Below are positions 17,697 to 26,541 of a stretch of 64,000 nt of DNA, piece by piece. This DNA comes from an uncultured Sphingomonadales bacterium (GTDB lineage Bacteria > Pseudomonadota > Alphaproteobacteria > Sphingomonadales > Sphingomonadaceae). The position numbers and the translations under genes are program-made. Position 1 is the first letter of the stretch. Every line of letters starts with the position of its first letter. The stretch lies in contig CAIMDB010000022.1 in the NCBI GenBank assembly GCA_903839675.1, positions 62,001-126,000 on the forward strand, given 5' to 3'. The notes below the pieces were generated by a model that was given only the letters and a program-made list of their open reading frames with translations, ran no database searches and was not told the origin of the DNA.

Positions 17697-18599
17697 TTGC
17701 TCACAATCCGACGAATGCAGCAGTTGATGGCTCTCGCGCAGGAACGAAATTTTACACGTGCGGCGAATGTGATCGGCATGACGCAACCAGCGCTGAGCCG
17801 CGCAATCGCGTCTCTTGAGGCAGAGACCGGGCTGATGTTGTTCGAGAGATTTCCCACTGGCGTATTACCGACTGCGGCTGGCGAAGAATTGATCCACGAA
17901 GCCCGTCGCATCCTGGGCTCGGTTGCCTTGGTCGAACACAATGTTCGCCAGCGGGGCCGTGGAGACCTTGGCAATGTGAACTTTGCGCTGGGGCCACTTG
18001 CCGCCAGCTGCATGTTAAAGCGGATATTGACTGATACGCTCACCGAAGCACCTCAGCTTGCGATCTCTGCCGTCGTCCGTGAAACGTCCGCTATTGTGGA
18101 AGGTGTAATGGAAGGCGCTTTCGACTTTGGCATATGCAGCGCCAACACGTTGAAGAGCAGGATTGGCATCGAGACCATCCCACTCGCCAGCTTTTCTATG
18201 GGTATGTTTGTCAGGTCAGGCCATCCGCTGCTGTCGCTCAATCGCGATGTGGAATGGAATGATTTGGTTCCTTATCCACGGATAACCGGACGTTATCCTC
18301 AAAGCGGACGCCTTGATGCCAATCGACCTTTCGGGCCGCTGGATACGACAGTGGAGTGTAATGACTTTGAAGTTTTGCGGGCGACCACTGCTGCAACTGA
18401 CGCCATCTGGCTGACGGCGATGGCAATGTTGGCCGGGGACGAGAAAGGGGACGCGTTGGTCGCCATCAATCCTCAGCCATTTCATGATCTGGCGGTCGCA
18501 GAGATCGTGTTGGTCCGTCAAACCGACCGGCTGCTTGACCCCGCTGCGGAACGGATCATCCGGCTGATTATGCCGACGACGGCGTCCTTCTCATCTTAG
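17697..18599 (+). CDS. LysR-family transcriptional regulator
   Basis: The protein of about 300 residues opens with a winged helix typical of the family (QQLMALAQERNFTRAA, then MTQPALSRAIASLE) and continues into a periplasmic-binding-protein-like effector domain. I chose the TTG at 17697 because GAGG lies 8 nt upstream and the N-terminus then matches the usual LysR length; a TTG at 17676 and an ATG at 17715 are alternatives. It is divergent from the P450 operon and probably controls it in response to a pathway intermediate. A dyad between the genes supports this. Confidence 0.92.
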   Translation: MLTIRRMQQLMALAQERNFTRAANVIGMTQPALSRAIASLEAETGLMLFERFPTGVLPTAAGEELIHEARRILGSVALVEHNVRQRGRGDLGNVNFALGPLAASCMLKRILTDTLTEAPQLAISAVVRETSAIVEGVMEGAFDFGICSANTLKSRIGIETIPLASFSMGMFVRSGHPLLSLNRDVEWNDLVPYPRITGRYPQSGRLDANRPFGPLDTTVECNDFEVLRATTAATDAIWLTAMAMLAGDEKGDALVAINPQPFHDLAVAEIVLVRQTDRLLDPAAERIIRLIMPTTASFSS

Positions 18600-18655
18600 T
18601 GCCGGGGCGGCGTAGCGCACGTTCTCGCACAGGCCGCCGCCGGTGATCATCTCGC

Positions 18656-19024
18656 TCATTTCTGCGGCTCACGCGTGCGTGCCCACAGCGTGTAGCCTGC
18701 CCAGATAAAGAAGATCTGGACCAATACGCGGACTGTTGCAGCGACGGGTGGCGCAAAGACGGGATCAGGCCGCACATAATCCCAAAGATGCAGCGGCAGA
18801 TAGGCAAGGCAGAGCGCTGCAAAAGCCAATGCGCCCAAAGAACGGGTGCGCGGCCACAAGGCGGCCAGACCGATGAGAATCTGGAGGATGCCGGTCGCGA
18901 GGATAATCGGCGTCGCGGGCAAAAACGTGGGCACCAATGGGGCGAAATTTGCCGTTGCCGCCAAATGTGCGGCACCGCCTGCAATCATGACCAAGGCAAT
19001 GAGGATCGAAAGCGCAATATTCAT
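18656..19024 (-). CDS. DoxX-like small membrane protein
   Basis: The 122-residue protein starts at the ATG at 19024 (MNIALSILIAL) and has about four hydrophobic segments: 1-20, 40-60, 68-88 and 98-115. This fits the DoxX/DoxX-like family of small inner-membrane proteins, some linked to quinone or thiosulfate redox chemistry. A longer in-frame reading upstream lacks family similarity and was not used. It lies between the LysR gene and a GFA-family gene; its role in the cluster is unclear. Confidence 0.75.
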   Translation of the reverse strand: MNIALSILIALVMIAGGAAHLAATANFAPLVPTFLPATPIILATGILQILIGLAALWPRTRSLGALAFAALCLAYLPLHLWDYVRPDPVFAPPVAATVRVLVQIFFIWAGYTLWARTREPQK

Positions 19025-19089
19025 TGGGTGGCCTTTCAAGAGGGTGGAATGCAAAAAAGGGTGCTTGGGTTTTGCAGTCGAGGGCACGC

Positions 19090-19503
19090 CTATCGGGTCG
19101 GGAACTTGTCGAAACTGGCGACACCTTCCGGAACCACGTGATAGTCCTTTTTCTCGCAGCAATAGACCGCCATGGCAGGCATTCCGTAAACATCCTGATC
19201 GTCCAGACTGCCAACCTTGATCAGCACAGCGCCCTCCATCCTTGGGCTGCGTGTGAGAAGATGCGTGCCACATTTGCCGCAGAACTCACGCGTGACAGAG
19301 CCTTCAAAGTCATCGCGGGTGAAGTGGCTGGGTTCCCCTTTGACATACTCAAAGCCTGCCGCGGGCATGCCGAGTAAGACGTTCGCACCGCCTCCAGAAA
19401 TATGCCTGCATTCGCGGCAAAAACACATGCCCTTTGCAAGGAAATCGCCTGTCGCTTCATACCGAACCGCGCCGCAATAACATCCCCCGGTCACTTCCAT
19501 CAT
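19090..19503 (-). CDS. GFA-family (CENP-V/GFA fold) zinc protein
   Basis: The 137-residue protein has the complete cysteine pattern of the Gfa family: GCYCGAVRYE at the start, CFCRECRH near 27-34, and FCGKCGTHL near 75. The founding member was described as a glutathione-dependent formaldehyde-activating enzyme; most members have no proven reaction. Starts at 19503 and 19500 (two consecutive ATG) are equivalent. It is 66 bp upstream of the DoxX-like gene on the minus strand and divergent from the alcohol dehydrogenase gene. Confidence 0.88.
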   Translation of the reverse strand: MMEVTGGCYCGAVRYEATGDFLAKGMCFCRECRHISGGGANVLLGMPAAGFEYVKGEPSHFTRDDFEGSVTREFCGKCGTHLLTRSPRMEGAVLIKVGSLDDQDVYGMPAMAVYCCEKKDYHVVPEGVASFDKFPTR

Positions 19504-19642
19504 CGATACCTTTCATCTATAACATATATACGATAATGTGTCGCATTGAGCCTCTGGAGAGTCAACGAAGGACTGTTTTTGAACAGCCATGAATCTTCCT
19601 TTCCTGAAAAGGGCGAGCGCGAATAGGAAAGGGATGGAAGGC

Positions 19643-20737
19643 ATGGGACTTCGAACACGCGCAGCGATCGCGCTGGGCAATGGCGCTCCTCTCATCGTGG
19701 ATGAGATTGAGGTGCGCGCACCCGGGGCGGGCGAAGTGCTGGTGGAAATGAAGGCATCCGGCCTGTGCCATACTGATTTGTCTGCGCTGGAGGGGAAGTT
19801 TCCGGTTAAGCTGCCTGCAGTGCTTGGCCATGAAGGGGCCGGAATTGTCGCGGCGTGCGGGGAGGGGGTATCAGCGGTTGCGGTCGGCGATCCGGTGATC
19901 CTCAATAATACCGCGCATTGCGGCGTTTGTCCGCCCTGCCTCTCTCAGAAAACCGGTTATTGCGACACGATGGCGATGGATGCGCGATTGCCATCGCCCT
20001 TCACCTGGCGCGGCGAGAGCCTTGGGCGGATGGGTCCGGCGGCCAGCTTTTCGGGTCATACGATTATCGACCAAAGTCGGCTGACCCGGTTCGATGCCAA
20101 GATTGGCTATGACATTGCGTCGCTCGTGCCCTGCGGTGTGATGACGGGCTATGGCGCGGTTCACAAGGTGGCCAAGGTTGAGCCCGGCAGCAAGGTTCTC
20201 GTCTTTGGGATGGGCTCGATTGGCCTCAACGTCTTGCAGGCCTGCACGCTTGCGGGGGCGTCGGTCATCGTGGCGCTGGACACCAATCCGGCGAAGGAAT
20301 CCGTCGCGCGGGAATTCGGGGCGACCCATTTCATCAATCCGGCTGAGACGGCAGAACCGCTAGAGAAGGCCATTCGGACACTCCTTGGCGCCTGGGCGGA
20401 TTATGCATTTGATTGCGTGGGCCATCCGGCCATCGTCAAACAGGCAGTGGGGCTGGTGAACCCTTATTGGGGCACGATGGTTGCTGTGGGCATCGCGCCC
20501 GTTGGGGAGCAGATCAATCTGCCGGCCTCAACCTTCTATTTCGGGAGGTCGATCCGCGGCACCTTTATCGGCGATTGCAATCCGGTCACTGACACGCCCA
20601 AAATTCTCGATTGGTATAGCGAGGGCAAGCTGGCGATTGACCCGCTGATCACGCACCGCATTCCGCTCGAGGAGATCAATAGCGGGTTTGATCTGATGAA
20701 ATCCGGCAAGGCAATCCGGACGGTCGTGGTGTTCTAG
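19643..20737 (+). CDS. Zinc-dependent alcohol dehydrogenase, class III-like
   Basis: From the ATG at 19643 the product is 364 residues; ATGs at 19589 and 19634 are alternatives, the last with AGGAAAGGG just upstream. It has catalytic-zinc Cys in GLCHTD, GHEGAG, and structural-zinc cysteines in HCGVCPPCLSQKTGYC, and a Rossmann motif FGMGSIGLNVL. The order is that of class III/aryl-alcohol dehydrogenases, which oxidise long-chain or aromatic alcohols with NAD. It stands alone on the plus strand between divergent and convergent neighbours. A 34-bp palindrome follows its stop codon. Confidence 0.9.
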   Translation: MGLRTRAAIALGNGAPLIVDEIEVRAPGAGEVLVEMKASGLCHTDLSALEGKFPVKLPAVLGHEGAGIVAACGEGVSAVAVGDPVILNNTAHCGVCPPCLSQKTGYCDTMAMDARLPSPFTWRGESLGRMGPAASFSGHTIIDQSRLTRFDAKIGYDIASLVPCGVMTGYGAVHKVAKVEPGSKVLVFGMGSIGLNVLQACTLAGASVIVALDTNPAKESVAREFGATHFINPAETAEPLEKAIRTLLGAWADYAFDCVGHPAIVKQAVGLVNPYWGTMVAVGIAPVGEQINLPASTFYFGRSIRGTFIGDCNPVTDTPKILDWYSEGKLAIDPLITHRIPLEEINSGFDLMKSGKAIRTVVVF

Positions 20738-20753
20738 GACCTTGAACAGCAAA

Positions 20754-20787
20754 GGCCCGGAGGCGGATCATGATCCGCCTCCGGGCC
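20754..20787. terminator. Perfect 34-bp palindrome between convergent genes
   Basis: Two uninterrupted 17-bp arms meet without a spacer: GGCCCGGAGGCGGATCA and its exact complement. It lies 16 bp after the alcohol dehydrogenase stop and 13 bp before the convergent ALDH stop. On the minus strand it is followed by TTT, so termination of both genes is the likeliest role; the plus-strand side has no T run. Confidence 0.6.
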
Positions 20788-20800
20788 GAGCGATGCTAGT

Positions 20801-22279
20801 TCAACCGATCAGCACGGTCTTGGTGCTGACAAATTCCATAATGCCTTCGCGGCCACCTTCGCGGCCAAAGCCGGAAATGCCGACACCGCCAAAGGGCGCG
20901 CCAACGTGCATGTTGCCGGTTCCGTTGATGCCAATCGTTCCGGAATGCAGATCACGGGCCAAGCGGCGGGCACGGCGCATGTCGCTGGTCTGGACATAGT
21001 TGGTCAGGCCATAAGCTGTGCTGTTGGCAATCTCGACGGCTTGTTCTTCCGTATCGAAGGGGATGATTGACAGAACAGGGCCAAACACTTCGTTTTGAGC
21101 GAGGCTGCTCTGCGGATCGACATCGGCAAAGATCGTTGTGTCGACAAAGAAGCCATCAGCCAATTCGCCCCCGGGGTGTCCACCGCCGAGGATGAGGCGT
21201 CCGGCCTTTTCTGCCTTGGCCTTCTCAATCACACCGCTCACGCGCTGCAAGGCTGCATCATTGACCAGCGGGCCAGCAAAGGTCGTTGGCACCAGCGGAT
21301 CGCCTGTGATGTATTGGGAGACGACTGCCGTGACGCCTTCCACCACCGCATCATAGACACCGCGCTGGACGAGCAGGCGGGTTGGCAGGGCACAGCCCTG
21401 ACCCGTGTTGACCAGAGAGAAGGTGGCTGAAAACGGAATGGCCTCTGCAAGGTTTGCATCGTCAAACACAAGGTTCGCGCCCTTACCGCCGAGTTCAAAC
21501 AACACAGGGACGAGGTTATTCGCCGCTGACTGCATGATCTTGGTCGCGGTGGATGGGCCGCCGGTGAAGCTGATCTTGTTAATGCCCGGATGCGCGGAAA
21601 TGGCCGCCCCCGTTTCGGGGCCACCAATGACCAGATTGAGCACACCGTCTGGCAGACCTGCTTCACGGGCGAGCTCCAAGAAGCGCAGCGAGGTGAAGGG
21701 GGTGAATTCGGCAGGCTTGAGGACGATCGTATTGCCTGCGGCCAGCGCGGGTGGGATCTTCATCGCCAGCGAGAGCAGCGGGGCATTCCAGGTGATGATG
21801 ATGCCCACTACGCCAAAGGGCTCTGGGATGGTGTAGACGAAGGCGTCGTTGCGCGGCGTATCGACAACCAGCCCGTCCAGTTTGTCGGCCCAGCCTGCGT
21901 AATAGCGTGTCCACTCCGCCGCCATGCCGGGGAAACGGGTGGCGCCAAAGCCCATGGTGACGCCGTTTTCCAGAGTGGAGATGACGGCGAGCTCTTCTCC
22001 GTTTTGGATCAGCAGTTCCGCCAGTTTCTCCAATATTTCACGCCGCTTTGTGCCGGGTGTATCGCGCCAGCCGGGTGCTGCCGCCCGCGCGGCGGCGACC
22101 GCTGCGTCGACCGCATCAATCCCGGATAGGGGAATGCTCGCTTGGCCTTTGCCGGTGGCGGGATTGATGTGATCGAAAGCGCCGACAGGCGCTCCTGTGT
22201 AGCGTTCTCCGCCAATCAGCGAACCTGCAGCGGGAAGGCGCTCTGCTGCCTTTTGGTGCCTTTCAATCAACGTCATCAT
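20801..22279 (-). CDS. Aldehyde dehydrogenase (second copy)
   Basis: The 492-residue enzyme has the oxyanion Asn in TWNAP, SFTGG near 237, base Glu262 in FELGGKGA and catalytic Cys296 in GQGCALP. It resembles the ALDH at 14114-15562 in length and motif order. It starts 54 bp downstream of a GMC oxidoreductase on the same strand and is probably cotranscribed, so it likely oxidises the aldehyde from that enzyme. Two consecutive ATG are available at the start. Confidence 0.95.
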   Translation of the reverse strand: MMTLIERHQKAAERLPAAGSLIGGERYTGAPVGAFDHINPATGKGQASIPLSGIDAVDAAVAAARAAAPGWRDTPGTKRREILEKLAELLIQNGEELAVISTLENGVTMGFGATRFPGMAAEWTRYYAGWADKLDGLVVDTPRNDAFVYTIPEPFGVVGIIITWNAPLLSLAMKIPPALAAGNTIVLKPAEFTPFTSLRFLELAREAGLPDGVLNLVIGGPETGAAISAHPGINKISFTGGPSTATKIMQSAANNLVPVLFELGGKGANLVFDDANLAEAIPFSATFSLVNTGQGCALPTRLLVQRGVYDAVVEGVTAVVSQYITGDPLVPTTFAGPLVNDAALQRVSGVIEKAKAEKAGRLILGGGHPGGELADGFFVDTTIFADVDPQSSLAQNEVFGPVLSIIPFDTEEQAVEIANSTAYGLTNYVQTSDMRRARRLARDLHSGTIGINGTGNMHVGAPFGGVGISGFGREGGREGIMEFVSTKTVLIG

Positions 22280-22333
22280 TCACATCCTTCTATGTCAGTT
22301 GCGTTTTCGCCGATGCGTCCGGCAGATGTTGGA

Positions 22334-23962
22334 TTAGCCGCGTGCTTCGGCCTGCATGATTTCTGACAGACGCCATGCGGCGGCCATGACGGGTGCATTG
22401 GTGTTGCCAGCAGGCATCTCGCGGAAGATCGAGCAGTCGATCACGCGCAGCCCCTCCACACCGCGGACCCGGCAATGATTGTCCAAAACATCGGTCGCGT
22501 CCGGGCCCATCGCAGCAGTCCCAACAGCGTGCAATCCGCAGGAGCCCAAGGTTCTGTAGAGCTCCATGATGTCATCATTGCTTTGCGCCCAACTGGTCTT
22601 TTCGGTTTCGCCAATCACATGCGGTTTCAGCGCATCCTGCTCCATGATCCGGCGAATGGCGCGGGTGCCTTCGATCGCTGTTTCACGGTCGATATCGGCT
22701 TCGAAAAAGGCAGGGTGGATATCCAACGGCGCAGATGGATCAGCCGAGGTGATCAGCGCATGTCCCTCGCTTTGGGGGCGCAGAATGTAGGAATAGCATT
22801 GCATCCCCGGTTCATCCTCGAACGCCAAGCCTTTGCTGGTATCGCCCAGCGAATAGGGGTTGAACATGATCTGCGTATCTGCGCGGGTGGATTTGGGATG
22901 GGCCTTCACAAAGGCAATGGCTTCGGCTGCACCCCGTGCCATCGGGCCTTTGCCGCGCACCATGTAGTTCAACATATTGCCGATCAGCCGTGCGCCGCCA
23001 TATTCGCGGTTGTCCGAAAACGTCCAGTCACGCAGGCGGAAATTGAGCGCCAGAACCTGATGCTCCCGCATCTGTCGGCCGACATTGGGGCTGTGGTGGA
23101 GCGTGTCGATGCCAAGGCTCTGCAACAACGCCCCATCGCCAATGCCCGAGTGCTGCAGGATCTTTGGCGAAATCAACGCGCCTGCCGCCAGTATGACTTC
23201 GCGACCTGCATAGAGGTTCACGTCTTCTCCGTTAGCGACGCCGGTCACGCCAACCGCTCTGCCATTTTCTATGAGCACGCGGTGAATGCGGGTGCCGGTT
23301 TGGATGGTCAGGTTGGCCCGGTCTTTCGCCTTATCTAGCAACACGCGCGCGGAACTGATCCGCTTGCCCAATTGATCGATGTTCCACTGGGCATAGCCAA
23401 TGCCTTCCAGATCGGGGCCATTCTGGTCGTCCTTGGTGCGCAGTTGCAGGCTATTGCCCGCTGCGATGAAGGCGTCGGCAAGGCCGTTGCGGTTGGGGTT
23501 GGTGATGACCGCAATGGGGCCGCCCGTGCCGCGATAGTCGCTGGCACCCATCTGGTGGTCCTCCAGCGCGCGCAGGCAGGGAAGCATTTCTTTCCAACCC
23601 CAGCCAGGGTTGCCGAGTGCTTCAAGCTGATCATAATCTGCAGCGACGCCCCGGTTCCAGACCATGCCGTTGATGGCGCTTGAGCCGCCCAGCATCTTAC
23701 CACGGAGCCAGATTTGCGGGTCGACATTGGCACCGGGCTTGGGCGTTGTCTGATAGAAATGGGCGCGCAGGGGATCGCCGATCAACTTGCCAAAGCCTTT
23801 GGGCATCCGGCTCAACCAATTGTCGCCACCGCCTTCTTCGATGAGCAGAACAGTGTGACGGCCATCTGCGGAAAGGCGGTCCGCAAGGACGGCGCCTGCA
23901 GACCCGGAGCCGACAATGATGAAATCTGCAACCGGTGCCGTGTCGATCAATTCTGCTGGCAT
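22334..23962 (-). CDS. GMC-family FAD alcohol oxidoreductase (second copy)
   Basis: The 542-residue protein has the FAD loop GSGSAG (18-23), KMLGGSSAING as the GMC signature, and active-site His478 (LHAVGTAAMG) with Asn520 (PAGNTNA). It oxidises alcohols to aldehydes and is paired with the downstream ALDH. The immediate upstream region carries a perfect 26-bp inverted repeat and, beyond it, a TetR-family gene on the same strand, so repression by that TetR protein is likely. It parallels the GMC/ALDH pair in the P450 operon but is separately controlled. Confidence 0.94.
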   Translation of the reverse strand: MPAELIDTAPVADFIIVGSGSAGAVLADRLSADGRHTVLLIEEGGGDNWLSRMPKGFGKLIGDPLRAHFYQTTPKPGANVDPQIWLRGKMLGGSSAINGMVWNRGVAADYDQLEALGNPGWGWKEMLPCLRALEDHQMGASDYRGTGGPIAVITNPNRNGLADAFIAAGNSLQLRTKDDQNGPDLEGIGYAQWNIDQLGKRISSARVLLDKAKDRANLTIQTGTRIHRVLIENGRAVGVTGVANGEDVNLYAGREVILAAGALISPKILQHSGIGDGALLQSLGIDTLHHSPNVGRQMREHQVLALNFRLRDWTFSDNREYGGARLIGNMLNYMVRGKGPMARGAAEAIAFVKAHPKSTRADTQIMFNPYSLGDTSKGLAFEDEPGMQCYSYILRPQSEGHALITSADPSAPLDIHPAFFEADIDRETAIEGTRAIRRIMEQDALKPHVIGETEKTSWAQSNDDIMELYRTLGSCGLHAVGTAAMGPDATDVLDNHCRVRGVEGLRVIDCSIFREMPAGNTNAPVMAAAWRLSEIMQAEARG

Positions 23963-23986
23963 TTTGGCCCTCTCCCTTATGCGATT

Positions 23987-24012
23987 CTTAATAGAGGATA
24001 TCGTCTATTAAG
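23987..24012. promoter_or_regulatory. Probable TetR operator upstream of GMC/ALDH genes
   Basis: CTTAATAGA and TCTATTAAG are perfect 9-bp arms separated by 8 bp (GGATATCG). The repeat lies 25 bp upstream of the GMC start and 63 bp after the TetR stop. Size, AT-rich arms and position are those of TetR-family operators. Confidence 0.7.
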
Positions 24013-24074
24013 GCAAATGAGATCGGGCGGCATGCAGGTGCTGGAAGGGTCCAAGAGTTACAAGGACGTGGCGT

Positions 24075-24683
24075 CTATCTGATCATCGCTTCTTGCCCCG
24101 CCAGATAGGCTTTCAGGACGGCAGGAATGTCTGAAGCGAGGCTGCGTTGTCGGGCATTTTCGACATCCAGAACGAAAGAAAGTGTGCCAGTCGATACCGC
24201 ATAAAGCACCTTTGCCGTCTGCGTGCCGTGCTCCTTTCCCATGCGGGCCACCATCACTTTTTCAAGGAGTGCCATGAACTCATCGATCGATTGTCCCTCG
24301 TGCAACTGGTGAAGTTCCAGTGCAAAAGGGTGGTCGAGATAGTATTGGATGGGCCGTCCGAACACAGTGTCCACCACATCATCAGCTGTCATCTGGACCC
24401 AGTCATCGACAGAAATGGCTGACACATGAGACATGAGCTCGTCCATGTCCTCACGGTGCTGGTCCCGCAGTGCTGTCAACAATTGGTCTTTGTCGCTGAA
24501 AAAATGATACATGGACCCGATAGACGATTTGGCACGCTTTGCTGCTGCGTGGAGGGTCAACCCCGCAATACCGACGTCCGAAATGATGTCTGCTGCGGCT
24601 TTCAGGATCGCCTCGCGCCGCTTGACTCCATTGGATCGTTGTGGCGCACGTGCGGCAGGCTTTGTCGGTTTGCGGGTCGTCAT
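24075..24683 (-). CDS. TetR-family transcriptional regulator
   Basis: The product is 202 residues from the ATG at 24683 (MTTRKPTK); an ATG 36 nt upstream is less likely. The N-terminal helix-turn-helix is clear: REAILKAAADIISDVG, then LTLHAAAKRAKSSIGSMYHFF, with the conserved YHFF and DKDQLL. The C-terminal ligand domain is typical in size. It lies upstream of the GMC/ALDH pair on the same strand and is divergent, 69 bp apart, from the SGNH hydrolase gene, so it may control both directions. The 26-bp dyad downstream is its best operator candidate. Confidence 0.92.
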   Translation of the reverse strand: MTTRKPTKPAARAPQRSNGVKRREAILKAAADIISDVGIAGLTLHAAAKRAKSSIGSMYHFFSDKDQLLTALRDQHREDMDELMSHVSAISVDDWVQMTADDVVDTVFGRPIQYYLDHPFALELHQLHEGQSIDEFMALLEKVMVARMGKEHGTQTAKVLYAVSTGTLSFVLDVENARQRSLASDIPAVLKAYLAGQEAMIR

Positions 24684-24752
24684 GCGACGCCTATCGCGCC
24701 AATAGGGCCTCGATATCAAGCCTTGGCTGGCTGGCTGGGTGAGGGGAAGGCG

Positions 24753-25634
24753 ATGGGACGGCGGACATCTAATGCGAGCGCCTTAGGCAAGTTCGTCCGG
24801 CGCGGTCTATTGGGGCTGTTGTTCCTTCTCCTTCTCAGTGCCGCCGTTATATTCGGCTACCTTTATTGGATGGGGCGCAAGGCGCCGGATACGACCGGAG
24901 ACTATGTGGCGCTTGGCAGTTCATTTGCCGCAGGCATTGGGATTGGCGGGCGTGCGCCGGGCAGTCCAGTCCAATGTATGCGAACCTTAGGTGGATACCC
25001 GTCGCTAGTCGCGCAGCGCTCGGGTTTGAGCCTCGTTGACATGTCCTGTTCCGGTTCAACCACGGCGCATATCTTGCAGGGTGGGCAAATGCTGCTTGGC
25101 ACACAATTGGCCGCTGTTGGGCCAGATGCAAAGCTCGTCACCATTACATCAGGCGGCAATGATGTTGACTATATCGGGGACATGATGGCCGCCTCAGGCC
25201 AGATGGGTCGTCTGGGGGCATGGTGGGCAGGTCCACCTCAACCCGTTGAAGCGCGCCCCTTTGACATGGTGTCGCAGAATTTTGAGAAGATTGTCGCCCA
25301 CATCCGCAAAGTCGCACCCAAGGCTAAGGTGGTGATCGTCAGCTATCCAGCGGTTTTGCCAGTTTCAGGCAATTGCCGGGCGACGGGCATCAGCGACCAG
25401 CAAGCGCAGATCAGCCGGGACGTCGCAAAGCGATTGGCTGCCATCACGAAACAGGCCGCAGCGAAGGCAAGTGCCGCCTATGTCGATATGGCAACGGCCA
25501 GCGTGGGTCACGATGCCTGCTCTTCGCAGCCTTGGACCAACGGAGCGATTGTGGAACAGGGCACAGCCTTCCACCCGAATGCGGCAGGTGCGGCTGCGGT
25601 GGCTGAGAGGGTCGCGGCTGTGATGCGCCCGTGA
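24753..25634 (+). CDS. SGNH/GDSL-type hydrolase, membrane-anchored
   Basis: From the ATG at 24753, with GAGGGGAAGG upstream, the product is 293 residues; an open frame extends further left but lacks similarity. A hydrophobic segment at about 18-38 is a signal anchor. The catalytic blocks are present: LGSSFAAG with Ser57 (GSS in place of GDS), TSGGND, and the final His in FHPNAAG. These enzymes hydrolyse esters, often outside the inner membrane. The stop overlaps the next start (GTGA), coupling it to the formylglycine-generating enzyme. Confidence 0.87.
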   Translation: MGRRTSNASALGKFVRRGLLGLLFLLLLSAAVIFGYLYWMGRKAPDTTGDYVALGSSFAAGIGIGGRAPGSPVQCMRTLGGYPSLVAQRSGLSLVDMSCSGSTTAHILQGGQMLLGTQLAAVGPDAKLVTITSGGNDVDYIGDMMAASGQMGRLGAWWAGPPQPVEARPFDMVSQNFEKIVAHIRKVAPKAKVVIVSYPAVLPVSGNCRATGISDQQAQISRDVAKRLAAITKQAAAKASAAYVDMATASVGHDACSSQPWTNGAIVEQGTAFHPNAAGAAAVAERVAAVMRP

Positions 25635-26527
25635 CAGTTCCACATGATATGGTCCGGCTTGAGGGCGGGACGTTTCTGGCAGGGAGCACGAATTTCTATC
25701 CCGAAGAAGCGCCGTGCCAGCATGTCGATGTGGCTCCGTTTCTGCTTGATCGGACGCCGGTTACCAACGCCCAATTCGCCCGGTTTGTTGCGGAAACCGG
25801 CCATGTGACGCTTGCGGAAAAAGTCCCTGACGCTGCAGATTATCCGGGCATCCTGCCAGAGATGATCATTGCCGGTTCCATTGTCTTTCAGGCACCGCCA
25901 AAGGGCGCGCCGGTTAATCCGGAAAGCTGGTGGGCCTATGTGCCCGGTGCCAATTGGCGTCATCCCTATGGCCCCGACCTTGGGTCCATCGCGCCCGACG
26001 ATCATCCGGTTGTGCACATCGCTTATGCTGACGCAGTTGCCTATGCGCGTTGGGCCGGGAAGCGCCTGCCGTCGCAGATTGAGGCGGAGTTTGCGTCGCG
26101 CGGCGGGCTAGAGGCGGCGGACTTTGCGTGGGGCGATACGCTCCTGCCCGATGGGAAGGTGCTGGCCAATTTCTGGCGTGAAGGGTTTCCGCATCAGCAT
26201 CCGGATCGGGCCGGACCACCTTATACCACTTCGGTTGCCCATTATGAGGCCAATGATTTTGGGCTTTTCGATCTGATCGGGAATGTCTGGGAATGGACGT
26301 CGAGCGATGCGGATGGCGAAATCGGCAATAACAGCTGCTGCCTAACCGTCAGCCAAAGCACTTCGACCAGCCCTGAGGTTCGCAAGGTGCTGAAAGGCGG
26401 GTCGCACTTATGTGCGCCAAATTACTGCCAGCGTTACCGTCCTGCGGCCAAGTGGTTCCAGCCGGTGGACACGTCGACATCGCATGTTGGATTTCGCTGC
26501 GCTCAATCCGTTTCGGAAGGCGGTTGA
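25631..26527 (+). CDS. Formylglycine-generating enzyme (sulfatase maturase)
   Basis: The 298-residue protein starts at a GTG overlapping the previous stop by 4 bp. It has the FGE-sulfatase fold markers GGTFLAGS, PVTNAQFARFV, RLPSQIEAEFA and LIGNVWEWTSS, and the C-terminal stretch SHLCAPNYC with both active-site cysteines (Cys261 and Cys266), followed by VGFRC. Both cysteines separate true, copper-dependent formylglycine-generating enzymes from the many FGE-fold relatives. It converts the sulfatase motif cysteine to formylglycine. The convergent neighbour is a sulfatase with exactly such a motif, 14 bp away. Confidence 0.92.
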   Translation: MTVPHDMVRLEGGTFLAGSTNFYPEEAPCQHVDVAPFLLDRTPVTNAQFARFVAETGHVTLAEKVPDAADYPGILPEMIIAGSIVFQAPPKGAPVNPESWWAYVPGANWRHPYGPDLGSIAPDDHPVVHIAYADAVAYARWAGKRLPSQIEAEFASRGGLEAADFAWGDTLLPDGKVLANFWREGFPHQHPDRAGPPYTTSVAHYEANDFGLFDLIGNVWEWTSSDADGEIGNNSCCLTVSQSTSTSPEVRKVLKGGSHLCAPNYCQRYRPAAKWFQPVDTSTSHVGFRCAQSVSEGG

Positions 26528-26541
26528 GCGCAGCGATATTC

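Noticed and set aside
22475-23338. Plus-strand open frame of about 287 codons opposite the second GMC gene
   Set aside because: Antisense to a well-supported FAD enzyme; composition is His/Arg/Gly-rich without domain signs.
24426-24752. Upstream extension of the SGNH hydrolase frame
   Set aside because: It overlaps the divergent TetR gene antisense and lacks similarity; the ATG at 24753 has a good ribosome site and starts a signal anchor.
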